A stretch of 30,512 bases of DNA from the NCBI GenBank assembly GCA_910589055.1, contig CAJURN010000028.1, forward strand, positions 1 through 30,512, read 5' to 3'. This DNA comes from an uncultured Muribaculaceae bacterium. GTDB taxonomy: Bacteria; Bacteroidota; Bacteroidia; Bacteroidales; Muribaculaceae. The notes below the pieces were generated by a model that was not told the DNA's origin, did not search any database, and saw only the letters and a list, made by a program, of their open reading frames with translations. The translations under genes were made by a program, and so were the position numbers. This document shows positions 14,492-22,901 of this stretch, piece after piece; positions within the stretch are counted from its first letter, which is position 1; the number at the start of each line of letters is the position of its first letter.

Positions 14492-16644
14492 CAGAAATCT
14501 ACGACGCCGTGGCGCGCAAACTCGGTTTTTCACGCCGCGCCGTCCTTGCCACAATAGATTTGCTTGATGACGGCGCAACCGTGCCATTCATCAGCCGATA
14601 CAGAAAAGAGCGTACCGGAGGTCTCAACGAAGTGGAAATCCGTGCCGTGGAAGCCGCTGCAAAGCAATTCCGCGACCTTGAAAAACGCAAGGAGACCGTT
14701 CTGCTCACCATTGCCGAAGCCGGAGCACTCACTCCCGACCTGCAGAAAAAGATTGAGGAAGCCGAGGATGCCACCACGGTGGAAGACCTCTATGCACCAT
14801 TCCGTCCCAAACGCCGCACTCGCGCAAGCGTGGCGAGAGAGAAGGGGCTTGAACCGCTCGCAAGAATCATCATGGCCGGACGCACGGCCGATCCTGTCCG
14901 TTCCGCCTCGGCCTTCAAGGGCAAAAACGGCGTCGAAACCATCGAAGATGCCATTGCCGGAGCATCCGACATCATTGCCGAATGGGCTTCGGAATCCATA
15001 CGCCTGCGCAACATAATGCGCCGCAACTTCCGTCGCGACTCATCGGTAGAAGTAACCGTGGTGAAAGGTAAGGAGAACGACGCCGTAGCCACCTACCGCA
15101 ACTACCTTACCTTCAAACGTCCGGCACGTCAATGCAGCTCACATCAATATCTTGCGGTGCGCCGTGCCGAGCGCGAGGGTATTTTCAAGATAAAATACAC
15201 CTTCCCCGATGAAGACGCCGTGCTCAATGGCGTGGTTCGGAACTTCGGACCTAAGGAATGTACCCCGGCCTGCGGCTCGATTATCAAAAACGCTGTGGCT
15301 GATGCTTACAAGCGCCTGCTGCGACCTTCGATTGAAAACGAATTTGCCGCTGAGCTCAAAGAAAAAGCCGACCGCGAGGCTATCGCGATATTCAACGACA
15401 ATCTCCGCCAGCTGCTGCTTGCCTCGCCGCTTCGCGGCAAGCGCGTGCTCGCCATCGACCCCGGCTACCGCACGGGCTGTAAAGTAGTATGCCTTGACGA
15501 CCAGGGCAACCTTCTGCACGACACGGTAATCTACCCCACTGCTCCGCAGAAAGAGCTTGTTGCCTCTGCCGAAACACTGCGCAAGCTCATCAAACGGCAC
15601 AAGATTGATGTGATAGCGCTCGGAAACGGTACTGCGTCGCGCGACACGGAGCAATTCATCAAGGAAGCACGCATAGTTGTGCCGTCCGACCTCTATATCG
15701 TGAGCGAGAACGGGGCATCGGTGTACTCGGCTTCGGATCTCGCCCGTGAGGAATTTCCCGACAAGGACGTGACCGTACGTGGTGCCGTGTCGATAGGGCG
15801 CCGTCTCATCGACCCGCTTGCAGAACTTGTAAAAATCGACCCCAAGTCAATAGGCGTGGGCCAGTATCAGCACGACGTGGACCAAACCGAACTCAAGGAA
15901 GCTCTTGACTTCACCGTCATGAGCTGTGTAAACTCCGTGGGAGTGAATGTAAACACAGCCTCTCGTCGTCTCTTGGGTTACATTTCGGGCATCGGGCCGC
16001 TCTTGGCAGGAAACATTGTTGCCTACCGCGCCGAACACGGCAATTTCCGCAACCGTCGCCAGCTCATGGCGGTGTCGCGCATGGGCGAAAAAGCCTTTGA
16101 GCAAGCCGCCGGATTCCTGCGTATTCCGGACGGAGAAAACCCGCTTGACAATACCGGAATCCATCCCGAAAGCTATGCCGCCGTAGAGCGCATTGCACGC
16201 GAAGCCGGAGTAGCCGTGGCAGATATGCCGTCCAACACAAGTGTGCTCGACAGCATCGACGTGGATGCCGTTGCTGCCAAAGGATTCGTTGGAGCGGAAA
16301 CACTGCGCGACATTATCGCCGAGCTCCGCAAACCCGGTCGCGACCCGCGCACCGAAACCGAAGAAAGCGCTTTCAGCCCCGACATAACCGACTTTTCCGA
16401 CCTGTCGGTGGGCATGATTCTCACCGGAGTAGTCAACAACATCACCGCCTTCGGAGGATTCGTTGACCTCGGAATCAAGGAAAACGGACTCCTGCATGTG
16501 TCGCAGCTTCCGGGCAAGCGTCGCGTACAATCGCCGTCGGAAGTGCTAAAGCTCGGCCAACGCATACGCGTGCGCATCATCGACATCGACCATGAGCGCC
16601 GCCGCATAAGCCTGTCAATGAAAGATATGCCAGCCGATGAATAA
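14488..16644 (+). CDS. tex: Tex family S1 RNA-binding transcription accessory protein
   Basis: A 718-residue cytoplasmic protein with the full Tex architecture: N-terminal helix-turn-helix region, YqgF/RNase H-like domain (about 315-430, VLAIDPGYRTGCK with D324), helix-hairpin-helix repeats (about 495-560, LLGYISGIGPLLAGNIVAYR) and a C-terminal S1 domain (about 638-712, VGMILTGVVNNITAFGGFVDLG). Tex proteins bind RNA polymerase and nucleic acid and affect transcription and stress tolerance. The start ATG overlaps the upstream stop (ATGA), and the next gene starts inside its last codons. Confidence 0.96.
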   Translation: MTEIYDAVARKLGFSRRAVLATIDLLDDGATVPFISRYRKERTGGLNEVEIRAVEAAAKQFRDLEKRKETVLLTIAEAGALTPDLQKKIEEAEDATTVEDLYAPFRPKRRTRASVAREKGLEPLARIIMAGRTADPVRSASAFKGKNGVETIEDAIAGASDIIAEWASESIRLRNIMRRNFRRDSSVEVTVVKGKENDAVATYRNYLTFKRPARQCSSHQYLAVRRAEREGIFKIKYTFPDEDAVLNGVVRNFGPKECTPACGSIIKNAVADAYKRLLRPSIENEFAAELKEKADREAIAIFNDNLRQLLLASPLRGKRVLAIDPGYRTGCKVVCLDDQGNLLHDTVIYPTAPQKELVASAETLRKLIKRHKIDVIALGNGTASRDTEQFIKEARIVVPSDLYIVSENGASVYSASDLAREEFPDKDVTVRGAVSIGRRLIDPLAELVKIDPKSIGVGQYQHDVDQTELKEALDFTVMSCVNSVGVNVNTASRRLLGYISGIGPLLAGNIVAYRAEHGNFRNRRQLMAVSRMGEKAFEQAAGFLRIPDGENPLDNTGIHPESYAAVERIAREAGVAVADMPSNTSVLDSIDVDAVAAKGFVGAETLRDIIAELRKPGRDPRTETEESAFSPDITDFSDLSVGMILTGVVNNITAFGGFVDLGIKENGLLHVSQLPGKRRVQSPSEVLKLGQRIRVRIIDIDHERRRISLSMKDMPADE

Positions 16645-17032
16645 AGCCGTTATCTGCATAGGAAGCAACCTGCCCGACAGACGCGAGGTCATGATTGCCG
16701 ACGCCGAAAAATTTCTTGCCTCCACGGGCTCGGTAATATCTTCATCGGGCACCTATGACAGCACTCCGGAGGAATGTCCCTGCGAAGGCGTTCCGGTCTA
16801 TCTCAACGAAGTACTTCTGCTTGAGACCCCGCTTGACCTTTCCCGACTCATATCCGACATAAAGCAATGGGAACGTCTGGCCGGACGCAACAAGGAATCC
16901 GACTCCCTCTGCCACATAGCAATCGACATTGACGTCGTGTGCTGGAACGGCACCATCCTCCGCCCCACCGACTTCTCCCGCACCTACTTCCGCCGCGGCT
17001 ACTCCGTTATTGAACCCGTACCGTGCTTTTGA
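16637..17032 (+). CDS. Short HPPK (FolK)-like protein
   Basis: A 131-residue protein resembling 6-hydroxymethyl-7,8-dihydropterin pyrophosphokinase of folate synthesis. The N-terminal ICIGSNLPDRR, the pterin Asn in VYLNEVLLLET, GR at the start of the ATP loop, the Mg-binding IDIDVV (Asp pair) and FRRGYSVIEPV are conserved. It is about 30 residues shorter than E. coli FolK, and by eye alignment the residues equivalent to Trp89 and Arg92 of the catalytic loop are Leu and Ile. It may be a weakly active or repurposed paralog. The start overlaps tex by 8 bp, and the 3' end overlaps the convergent comEC gene by 26 bp. Confidence 0.78.
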   Translation: MNKAVICIGSNLPDRREVMIADAEKFLASTGSVISSSGTYDSTPEECPCEGVPVYLNEVLLLETPLDLSRLISDIKQWERLAGRNKESDSLCHIAIDIDVVCWNGTILRPTDFSRTYFRRGYSVIEPVPCF

Positions 17033-19043
17033 ATCGCAAGTCGATGAGGGGGCGACTCGTGCGGGTGGTTTCTTCAAGGCATTTGCTGCGGAGGGATTGG
17101 GAGGCGCGGGCGTCGAGGATTATGATGCCGCCGGGATTGGCTTCGAGCACTGCGGAGAGGTCGCCCCGATAACCACGGCTTACAAGCACCGCACCGACTT
17201 CTGCCCCGAAAGCAATATCAATTGAATCTGATGAGGTCCCGTTGAGCACAAGTATTTCCGTCCCGCGGAAATAAACTCTTCCTGCTGAACGCCTGAATTG
17301 CCCATGCCTGAGATTCCCCACGACAGGAATCAGACTGTCGATATCGGCATGATTCATAAAATCACCGTAGCTTTTGCGGCACTCCTGATAGAATGTTGAT
17401 GAATCCCGGGGCGAAGAGTGAGCGTTGACGACATACAGCCTCTTGCCGTCGCGCACCAATATGTCGGTTCGTCCGGAGGTGCTGGCAACATACATGGGCG
17501 CCTTGGGTTCGGGTCGGCGTGCCGTCTCCGCACAGGCCATCAGCAAGACACACGACAGTGAACACACCAATGCAATCCTGCGATGTCTTGCGGTCGACAG
17601 GTGTAAGGCTGCCGCTACACACAATATCACTCCGGCCAGAGCAACCGCACCCAATGTTGTCAACGAAACATCTCCCGCCGAGCCACTCAAGTCAGAGGCA
17701 GCCTGAGAGATACCGAATATAAATTCGCCCAGCTTATCCACCGCCCAGACAAGTGGCGTAAGATACAAGCCGAAAGCCGACAACAATGTGCAACCCAAGC
17801 CGAGACACATGAAAATCGGAAATACGACCGCAACAAGCGCATTGACAGGAAGAAACAACGGAGGAATACGACCGAACACAGCAAGTATCACAGGCAACAT
17901 ACCCGCCATTGCGGCCACCGGAGCTATAACGAGAGCCACAAGATTGTGCAGGCGGAAATTCCGCTCCGGCACCGGATTAAGTTTCCTGCTGAACAGCAAC
18001 AGTCCTGCAACCGCCGAGAATGAAAGCAGGAATCCAATCGAAAATAGACTGTATGGCTCAATCAGAAGAATCACTATCGCTGCAAGAGCGAGCGAATTGA
18101 ACGAATACGCGCCCCGCTGCGTAACATGCCCTATCAGAACAAGGCTTAACATCACGGCCGCACGCACTACTGACGGAGTAAATCCTACCATCATGGCGTA
18201 GAGCCAAATCACTGCTATTGTTACAAGATGGCGCAGCCGTCCTACCCTTTGCCAATGCTTCAGCGGAAACAGCGCGAGCGATAAAAGAGCCGCTATAATA
18301 CCGGTATGCAATCCACTGACACACAGCAGATGGCTCAGACCGGTATTGCGGAAGGATTCCCTGTCGTCGGCTGAAAGTCCGGAACTGTCGCCCACAACCG
18401 TAGCCGCCAGGAAAAACGCCACACGAGGCGAAAAACCGGACAACAGAATCCGGTCGCGTACATCGTCACGCAATTCATTCACAAATCTCCTGAAGCCGCC
18501 GCAACTCTGCGCGAGCCTTATCTCACCTGCCGGAACGAAAGCCACAGCTGAATATTTGCCTGACAAGGATTGAGTGTAAGCCGACCTCAGGCCGGGAAGT
18601 TCCCCCGGGTCGGGAACAGGGTCAAGACTCGCCCGGAATTCAATTTCATCACCTTCGCTGAAATCCACAGCGTCAATACCCGTTACAATATTCGTGCGGA
18701 ATACACTGCCATGAGAAGTCACGTCAATCAATGCGCGCACCGACGACGTCCCTGCTGATACGTCAGCGACCCGTCCGGTATATGTGCGTTCATTACCATC
18801 CTGAAGATATACAGGACAAGTTAACGGCGCAGACAAAGCCGCCAAGGCAATTCCCAAAGGAAAAGCCGCCATCGAAACCGGGACAAACCGCAGCCCTCGA
18901 TTCCAAAGGAGCAATGCTGCTGCCAGCCACAGAATCAACGCCACCGCGAGTACCGGCCCCGACAGGTATACATACGACAAAATTCCGGCTGCCAGGCACA
19001 AAGCTACTGGCACAGCCGGAATTTTAGTCAGCGAAGAGAGCAT
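17007..19043 (-). CDS. ComEC/Rec2 family DNA-uptake channel protein
   Basis: A 678-residue polytopic inner-membrane protein. Three N-terminal hydrophobic segments (about 10-75) precede a periplasmic OB-like DUF4131 region (about 75-190) with YTGRVADVSAG and EGDEIEFRASL. The Competence domain (about 210-490) contains GLSHLLCVSGLHTGIIAALLS and multiple helices. The C-terminal part (about 510-678) has no HxHxD metallo-beta-lactamase motif, unlike classical ComEC. It is predicted to pass single-stranded DNA into the cytoplasm in natural transformation. The start ATG at 19043 is 13 bp after yeiH. Confidence 0.88.
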   Translation of the reverse strand: MLSSLTKIPAVPVALCLAAGILSYVYLSGPVLAVALILWLAAALLLWNRGLRFVPVSMAAFPLGIALAALSAPLTCPVYLQDGNERTYTGRVADVSAGTSSVRALIDVTSHGSVFRTNIVTGIDAVDFSEGDEIEFRASLDPVPDPGELPGLRSAYTQSLSGKYSAVAFVPAGEIRLAQSCGGFRRFVNELRDDVRDRILLSGFSPRVAFFLAATVVGDSSGLSADDRESFRNTGLSHLLCVSGLHTGIIAALLSLALFPLKHWQRVGRLRHLVTIAVIWLYAMMVGFTPSVVRAAVMLSLVLIGHVTQRGAYSFNSLALAAIVILLIEPYSLFSIGFLLSFSAVAGLLLFSRKLNPVPERNFRLHNLVALVIAPVAAMAGMLPVILAVFGRIPPLFLPVNALVAVVFPIFMCLGLGCTLLSAFGLYLTPLVWAVDKLGEFIFGISQAASDLSGSAGDVSLTTLGAVALAGVILCVAAALHLSTARHRRIALVCSLSCVLLMACAETARRPEPKAPMYVASTSGRTDILVRDGKRLYVVNAHSSPRDSSTFYQECRKSYGDFMNHADIDSLIPVVGNLRHGQFRRSAGRVYFRGTEILVLNGTSSDSIDIAFGAEVGAVLVSRGYRGDLSAVLEANPGGIIILDARASQSLRSKCLEETTRTSRPLIDLRFKSTVRVQ

Positions 19044-19056
19044 GTATCAAAAGGTG

Positions 19057-20010
19057 TCAGACGGTTTCAAGCACAACGAAAAGGCTTGACACGCCAATGA
19101 CAATCCACAACAGGATAGCCTGGAGCAGTGGCTTCACGCCCACCTGACGGATTGAAGCCAGCGAAAGCGATGCGCCGATAAGGAAAAGCGTTACAACCAT
19201 ACCTCGCTTGGCAATCCACACCATTGTGTTGATAAACCACTCGGGCAGCGGAACGTAAGTGTTCACTACCATGGCAAGCACAAAGATGAAGATAAACCAC
19301 GGAATTGAGATTTTCGACGAACGGTCGCGGAAAATAAACATCGTGGCAAATGCCAGAGGTATAATCCACAGCGCGCGTGTGAGTTTTATAAGGGTTGCAA
19401 TCTGAAGCGCTTCCTCGCCGTAACTCTCGCCTGCGCCCACAACCGAAGATGTATCGTGGATAGCGATAGCCGCCCATGTGCCGAACTGCTGCTGGGTCAT
19501 GTCGAGCATATGTCCGATGGGAGGGAAGATAAAAAGAGCCACGGAGTTGAGGATGAATATAACGCCCAGCGAAACGGCCATTTCGTCGCTGTCGGCTTTC
19601 AGCACAGGACCTACCGCAGCGATAGCACTTCCGCCACAGATAGCTGTACCGGACGAAATCAGGTAGGCTGTCTTACGGTTGATGTGCATCCAGTAACCTA
19701 ACAGCACACCGAGAGCCATAACTCCCACCACAGAAACAACTGTGAACAACATACCCTCGGAGCCTGATTTCAACGACTCTTGCAAATTCATGTTGAATCC
19801 GAGGCATACCACCGCTACCTGAAGCAGATATTTGGAAGTCTTCTTGTTGAATTTCGGACAGGGATTTTTGAAAATGAAAGCGAACACGAGTCCGCACAAC
19901 AATGCAATCGGGGCGGTTATCACCGGAAGCCCGAACTCACCGAAAGGAAAGAGTATGGCCGCAATAACAAACACATACACACCCAGAGCGAGTTTCGTAT
20001 TAGTTACCAT
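19057..20010 (-). CDS. YeiH family putative sulfate/anion exporter (UPF0324)
   Basis: A 317-residue membrane protein with about ten hydrophobic segments. The family signature SSGTAICGGSAIAAVGPVL is at about residues 118-136, followed by VSLGVIFILNSVALFIFP and the conserved GTWAAIAIHDTSSVVGAG. Homologs are annotated as putative sulfate exporters, but the substrate of most is not established. It lies 40 bp downstream of aroE and directly before comEC in the same minus-strand run; nothing in the context points to sulfur metabolism. Confidence 0.92.
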   Translation of the reverse strand: MVTNTKLALGVYVFVIAAILFPFGEFGLPVITAPIALLCGLVFAFIFKNPCPKFNKKTSKYLLQVAVVCLGFNMNLQESLKSGSEGMLFTVVSVVGVMALGVLLGYWMHINRKTAYLISSGTAICGGSAIAAVGPVLKADSDEMAVSLGVIFILNSVALFIFPPIGHMLDMTQQQFGTWAAIAIHDTSSVVGAGESYGEEALQIATLIKLTRALWIIPLAFATMFIFRDRSSKISIPWFIFIFVLAMVVNTYVPLPEWFINTMVWIAKRGMVVTLFLIGASLSLASIRQVGVKPLLQAILLWIVIGVSSLFVVLETV

Positions 20011-20050
20011 AATTTATATTACTGAATGATTGGTTTTCAATTTCGAGAAA

Positions 20051-20863
20051 TCAGGAGTTCCAGAACTCCCAGGCCAGGCGTGCCTGGTTATGAAGCATTT
20101 CAAGCCCGTTTTTCACCGTAGCGCCACACTGGAGCGACTTGCGCAGGAAGAGCGTCTGAGCCGGATTATAGACAAGGTCGAAGCACACATTGTCTTTTCC
20201 AAGAAGATGGTAAGGTATATCGGGACATGAATCCACATCGGGAAATGTTCCCAGCGGAGTGGCATTGACAACGACAGGATACTGACGCAGGACATCCGCG
20301 GTGATTTCGCCATAGGACATGACACTCAATCCACGCGCCTGCGCTGAGGCGAAATGCTTTTCAGGCGTACGCGACACCTCAACTACATCGAATCCGAGAC
20401 GCACAAGCGCCGTGGAAACAGCCTTGGACGCTCCTCCGGTTCCCAGCACGAGCGCTCCGCGGCAATCGGGCGCCACATCCACTAGCATGGGTTCTACGGC
20501 CATCGAAAAACCCTCGACATCGGTATTTGTGCCCTCAAGGCGGAGAATACGACCCGTATCATCGCGTACAACCTTGACAGTGTTGACAGCTCCGGCCTCT
20601 TGCGCGACATCGCTCATGCGGTCGATAAACGGCAATATCGCTTCCTTATGAGGAGCCGTAACGTTGAATCCACGCAGATTGCCATGCAGTAGCACGAGCC
20701 TGTACAAGGCTTCCGGCGACAGAACGGGAGGTATGGGAAAATTCTCGTAGGCGGCATCAAGTCCTTCCCGCGAGAATTTTTCCGTAAAGAATTTCTTCGA
20801 GAACGAATGGTCGAGAGGCCATCCGATCAATCCGTACAGGTCTTTAACCGAGGTCGCGTCCAT
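20051..20863 (-). CDS. aroE: Shikimate dehydrogenase
   Basis: A 270-residue NADP-dependent enzyme reducing 3-dehydroshikimate to shikimate in aromatic amino-acid synthesis. Shikimate-site residues are visible: GWPLDHSFSK near the N-terminus, NVTAPHK with catalytic Lys73, NTD with Asp115. The Rossmann loop is LGTGGASKA (140-148), and NATPLGTFP, DLVYNP and NGLEMLHNQA (252-261) complete the pattern. The ATG at 20863 is chosen over the TTG three bases earlier; it overlaps the TGA of the META-domain gene by one base, implying translational coupling. Confidence 0.96.
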   Translation of the reverse strand: MDATSVKDLYGLIGWPLDHSFSKKFFTEKFSREGLDAAYENFPIPPVLSPEALYRLVLLHGNLRGFNVTAPHKEAILPFIDRMSDVAQEAGAVNTVKVVRDDTGRILRLEGTNTDVEGFSMAVEPMLVDVAPDCRGALVLGTGGASKAVSTALVRLGFDVVEVSRTPEKHFASAQARGLSVMSYGEITADVLRQYPVVVNATPLGTFPDVDSCPDIPYHLLGKDNVCFDLVYNPAQTLFLRKSLQCGATVKNGLEMLHNQARLAWEFWNS

Positions 20864-21729
20864 CAATCCTCCTGCTTGTCGGCAATGCGTTTGATTGTCA
20901 TGACTTCTTTTCCGGCCTTGTCAAGGAGCAAGGCGGTGGAGCCGTTGCCACCGGAAATAGCGGTTGCAGCACTTTCGAGAGCCACCATCATGGATTGTTC
21001 CTGATCCGACTTGGGACAAGCCATGCGTGTCATGCCCATGTTGCTGAAGTCGATTGCATTTGATCGGTTGGGGTCAATGTAAATCTGACCGTTGAAGAAG
21101 TTGCATCCGGTGTTGCCGTGAATTTTCAATTCGGGAATATCAAAGAACACTGTGGCTTCCTCATCGTTGATGGCTTTGCCGTTGATTGAAGTCACCTGCC
21201 AGTTGCCGTTGAGAAATTCCATATTATGCTTGCGCAGTGTCACAAGAGTCACGCCTTTGGAATTGTTGAGATAGAGATATGTTTCCTGCCCGATTCTCTT
21301 GCTTGTCACCGTTACTCCGGGATTCTCATTGAACGCCGAGTTGAACTCAGCCTCATAGGGAATCTCAGCACAGTATTTCATTGTCGAAAGTACTCCGCTG
21401 CATGTGAGCTTACCTGCCTTATATATGAATGATCCGTTAAGGATATTACAGCCGTTATTGGCATAGAAGCGACCTTGAGCGATGTCGAAATTGACATAAG
21501 GAACATCTTCCTCGGCTGTGATTTCAGTTTCGCCCACCGATGCCACCTGCCATTCTCCGGCGAGCACATCAACCGAAGGGTAATTTGTCTTATCTGAGCT
21601 TTTCACAGTCTCTGTACGGGGTGTATCAACCGCAGCCGATTTTTTTGAGAAAATATTATTGACAGCCGAGCATGACGACATAAGCGCCACCACGGAAATG
21701 CTTGCTAAAACGAGACGATAAATCTTCAT
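20863..21729 (-). CDS. Lipoprotein with two META (HslJ-like) domains
   Basis: A 288-residue lipoprotein. The signal peptide ends in LMSSC (Cys20 is the likely lipidated residue). Two tandem META domains follow: about residues 55-160 (LAGEWQVASVGETEI ... NNGCNILNGSF ... STMKYCAE) and 172-280 (LNGNWQVTSINGKAI ... GNTGCNFFNGQI ... MTRMACP). Each has the typical GN-GCN-NG core and a later Cys, likely forming a disulfide in the periplasm. HslJ-type proteins are linked to heat shock and novobiocin resistance in E. coli; the biochemical role is unknown. It is the first gene of the aroE-yeiH-comEC run. Confidence 0.9.
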   Translation of the reverse strand: MKIYRLVLASISVVALMSSCSAVNNIFSKKSAAVDTPRTETVKSSDKTNYPSVDVLAGEWQVASVGETEITAEEDVPYVNFDIAQGRFYANNGCNILNGSFIYKAGKLTCSGVLSTMKYCAEIPYEAEFNSAFNENPGVTVTSKRIGQETYLYLNNSKGVTLVTLRKHNMEFLNGNWQVTSINGKAINDEEATVFFDIPELKIHGNTGCNFFNGQIYIDPNRSNAIDFSNMGMTRMACPKSDQEQSMMVALESAATAISGGNGSTALLLDKAGKEVMTIKRIADKQED

Positions 21730-21797
21730 AGTTCTTTGTTCTTGTTTTCAATTTTCAATTAGAACGCGCTCACCCGCGCAAAAGTTGAAAAAAAGTA

Positions 21798-21840
21798 GAA
21801 GGCTGCCCCGTTTTTAGAAATAAAAACTGTGGCATCCTTC
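21798..21840 (-). terminator. Intrinsic terminator of rpsO
   Basis: A long imperfect hairpin: GAAGG/CCTTC base, TGCC/GGCA, an internal loop, then GTTTTTA-GAAA-TAAAAAC at the tip. On the minus strand it is followed by TACTTTTTTT (plus 21788-21797), a good T-tract about 75 nt after the rpsO stop codon. Confidence 0.7.
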
Positions 21841-21915
21841 AATAAATTAAGGGATTGTCGCGGAGCGCCTTCACTGAAGACAGCCCCTGAACCGGCCCAA
21901 GCGCGTGCTTTCGGC

Positions 21916-22191
21916 TTACTTACGGATGCCGAGCTCTTTCTGGGCGATGATGGCGCGGTAGCGGTTGATGTCTTTGCGCATCAGGTAGTCGAGAAGACGA
22001 CGACGCTTACCTACGAGCATCTTAAGAGCGCGCTCTGTTGTATGATCCTTGTGATTTGACTTCAGGTGCTGAGTCAAATGAGCGATACGGACTGAGAATA
22101 ATGCAATCTGTGCTTCAGGCGAGCCAGTGTCAGTCTTGCTCTTACCGTACTTCTCGAAGATCTGTACTTTTTCTTCAGAATTTAAGTGCAT
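21916..22191 (-). CDS. rpsO: 30S ribosomal protein S15
   Basis: A 91-residue primary 16S rRNA-binding protein of the small subunit platform. The sequence EKYGKSKTDTGSPEAQIALFSVRIAHLTQHLKSNHKDHTTERALKMLVGKRRRLLDYL is the family core, ending in AIIAQKELGIRK. The ATG at 22191 is chosen because MHLNSEEKVQIF matches the family N-terminus; the longer in-frame extension overlaps the -7 box. It has its own promoter and terminator. Confidence 0.97.
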   Translation of the reverse strand: MHLNSEEKVQIFEKYGKSKTDTGSPEAQIALFSVRIAHLTQHLKSNHKDHTTERALKMLVGKRRRLLDYLMRKDINRYRAIIAQKELGIRK

Positions 22192-22254
22192 TCTTAGGAA
22201 ATTTTTTAAAGTTAATAAAATATGAGTAGTATACTCCTTTCGGAATACCGGGCG

Positions 22255-22262
22255 CAAAGTTA
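22255..22262 (-). promoter_or_regulatory. -7 box of the rpsO promoter
   Basis: Minus-strand TAACTTTG followed by C, about 64 bp before the rpsO ATG. No -33 TTTG is obvious. The leader of about 58 nt contains a small hairpin (TATTCC, GAAA loop, GGAGTA). Confidence 0.6.
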
Positions 22263-22346
22263 CGACATTTTTATTAAATCAGCACTATCCCCATGCAGCC
22301 AATTTAAATAATTTAACATTTATAATCTTCACCCCAACAGAAAGCG

Positions 22347-22385
22347 TCAAGGGCTGCCGGAGATAAACACTCCGGCAACCCTTGA
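22347..22385 (-). terminator. Hairpin after rpoZ, likely terminator
   Basis: A 16-bp stem with a single C/A mismatch (22347-22362 with 22370-22385) and a 7-nt loop, about 107 nt beyond the rpoZ stop. Minus-strand sequence after it (CGCTTTCTG) is only weakly T-rich, while the plus side has GTTTTG. It separates rpoZ from the rpsO promoter. Confidence 0.55.
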
Positions 22386-22422
22386 GTTTTGTCTTAAGCC
22401 TTTCCGACTATTCAGCCAATTT

Positions 22423-22489
22423 GCCTTATAGCCTAAAATAGCCTTTCTTACCTTTTTACCTTATTAGCCTAATTAGCCTTATAGCCTAA
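22423..22489. repeat. AGCCTTA/AGCCTAA low-complexity repeat
   Basis: An AT-rich stretch built from variants of AGCCTWA. The 14-mer GCCTTATAGCCTAA occurs perfectly at 22423-22436 and 22476-22489, with looser copies between. It sits directly after the rpoZ stop codon. Confidence 0.75.
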
Positions 22490-22491
22490 CA

Positions 22492-22824
22492 TTAGATATT
22501 GCGGTCCTTGTTGGACTTGCGGAAGAAGAGCTTGTGGTCCACGTACTCCTGAGTGGCAATAAGAGTAGGCTTGGGAAGGCGTTCGTAGTAGCGGGAAATT
22601 TCAATCTGCTCACGGTTCTCGTTGATTTCTTCAAGATTATCGTTGAGCGAAGAGAATTCCTGAAGTTTCTTTTCGAGTTCGTCTTTCATCTGTGCGGCGA
22701 TTTCATTCGCACGCTTTGCGATGATACACACCGTTTCATAGACATTACCGGTGTCTTTCGACAGTTCAATCATGTCACGTGTCACGGTGTTGAGGGGAGC
22801 GTTGCTTTTCTTGTAGTCAATCAT
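22492..22824 (-). CDS. rpoZ: RNA polymerase omega subunit, Bacteroidota type
   Basis: A 110-residue protein matching the Rpb6/omega-like protein of Bacteroidota: MIDYKKSNAPLNTVTRDMIEL, then GNVYETVCIIAKRANEIAAQMKDELEKKLQEF (about 27-58), and a C-terminal extension with YYERLPKPTLIATQEYVDHKLFF. Omega supports assembly of the polymerase by binding beta-prime. It lies 77 bp downstream of bamD; that gap contains a small hairpin (GGGGT, 5-nt loop, ACCCC) but no clear promoter in the right direction, so co-transcription with bamD is likely. Confidence 0.9.
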   Translation of the reverse strand: MIDYKKSNAPLNTVTRDMIELSKDTGNVYETVCIIAKRANEIAAQMKDELEKKLQEFSSLNDNLEEINENREQIEISRYYERLPKPTLIATQEYVDHKLFFRKSNKDRNI

Positions 22825-22901
22825 CTTTTCAAAGATTATAATCGATTATACTTTTGTTTTCAATATTAATTTGGGGTTTAACACCCCTGAGAGGAGAATG
22901 T

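Noticed and set aside
22826..22856. A plus-strand promoter-like sequence (TTTT, 19 bp, TACTTTTG) pointing into bamD antisense
   Set aside because: No gene or RNA is visible downstream and such boxes occur by chance in AT-rich gaps; RNA-seq would be needed to support it.
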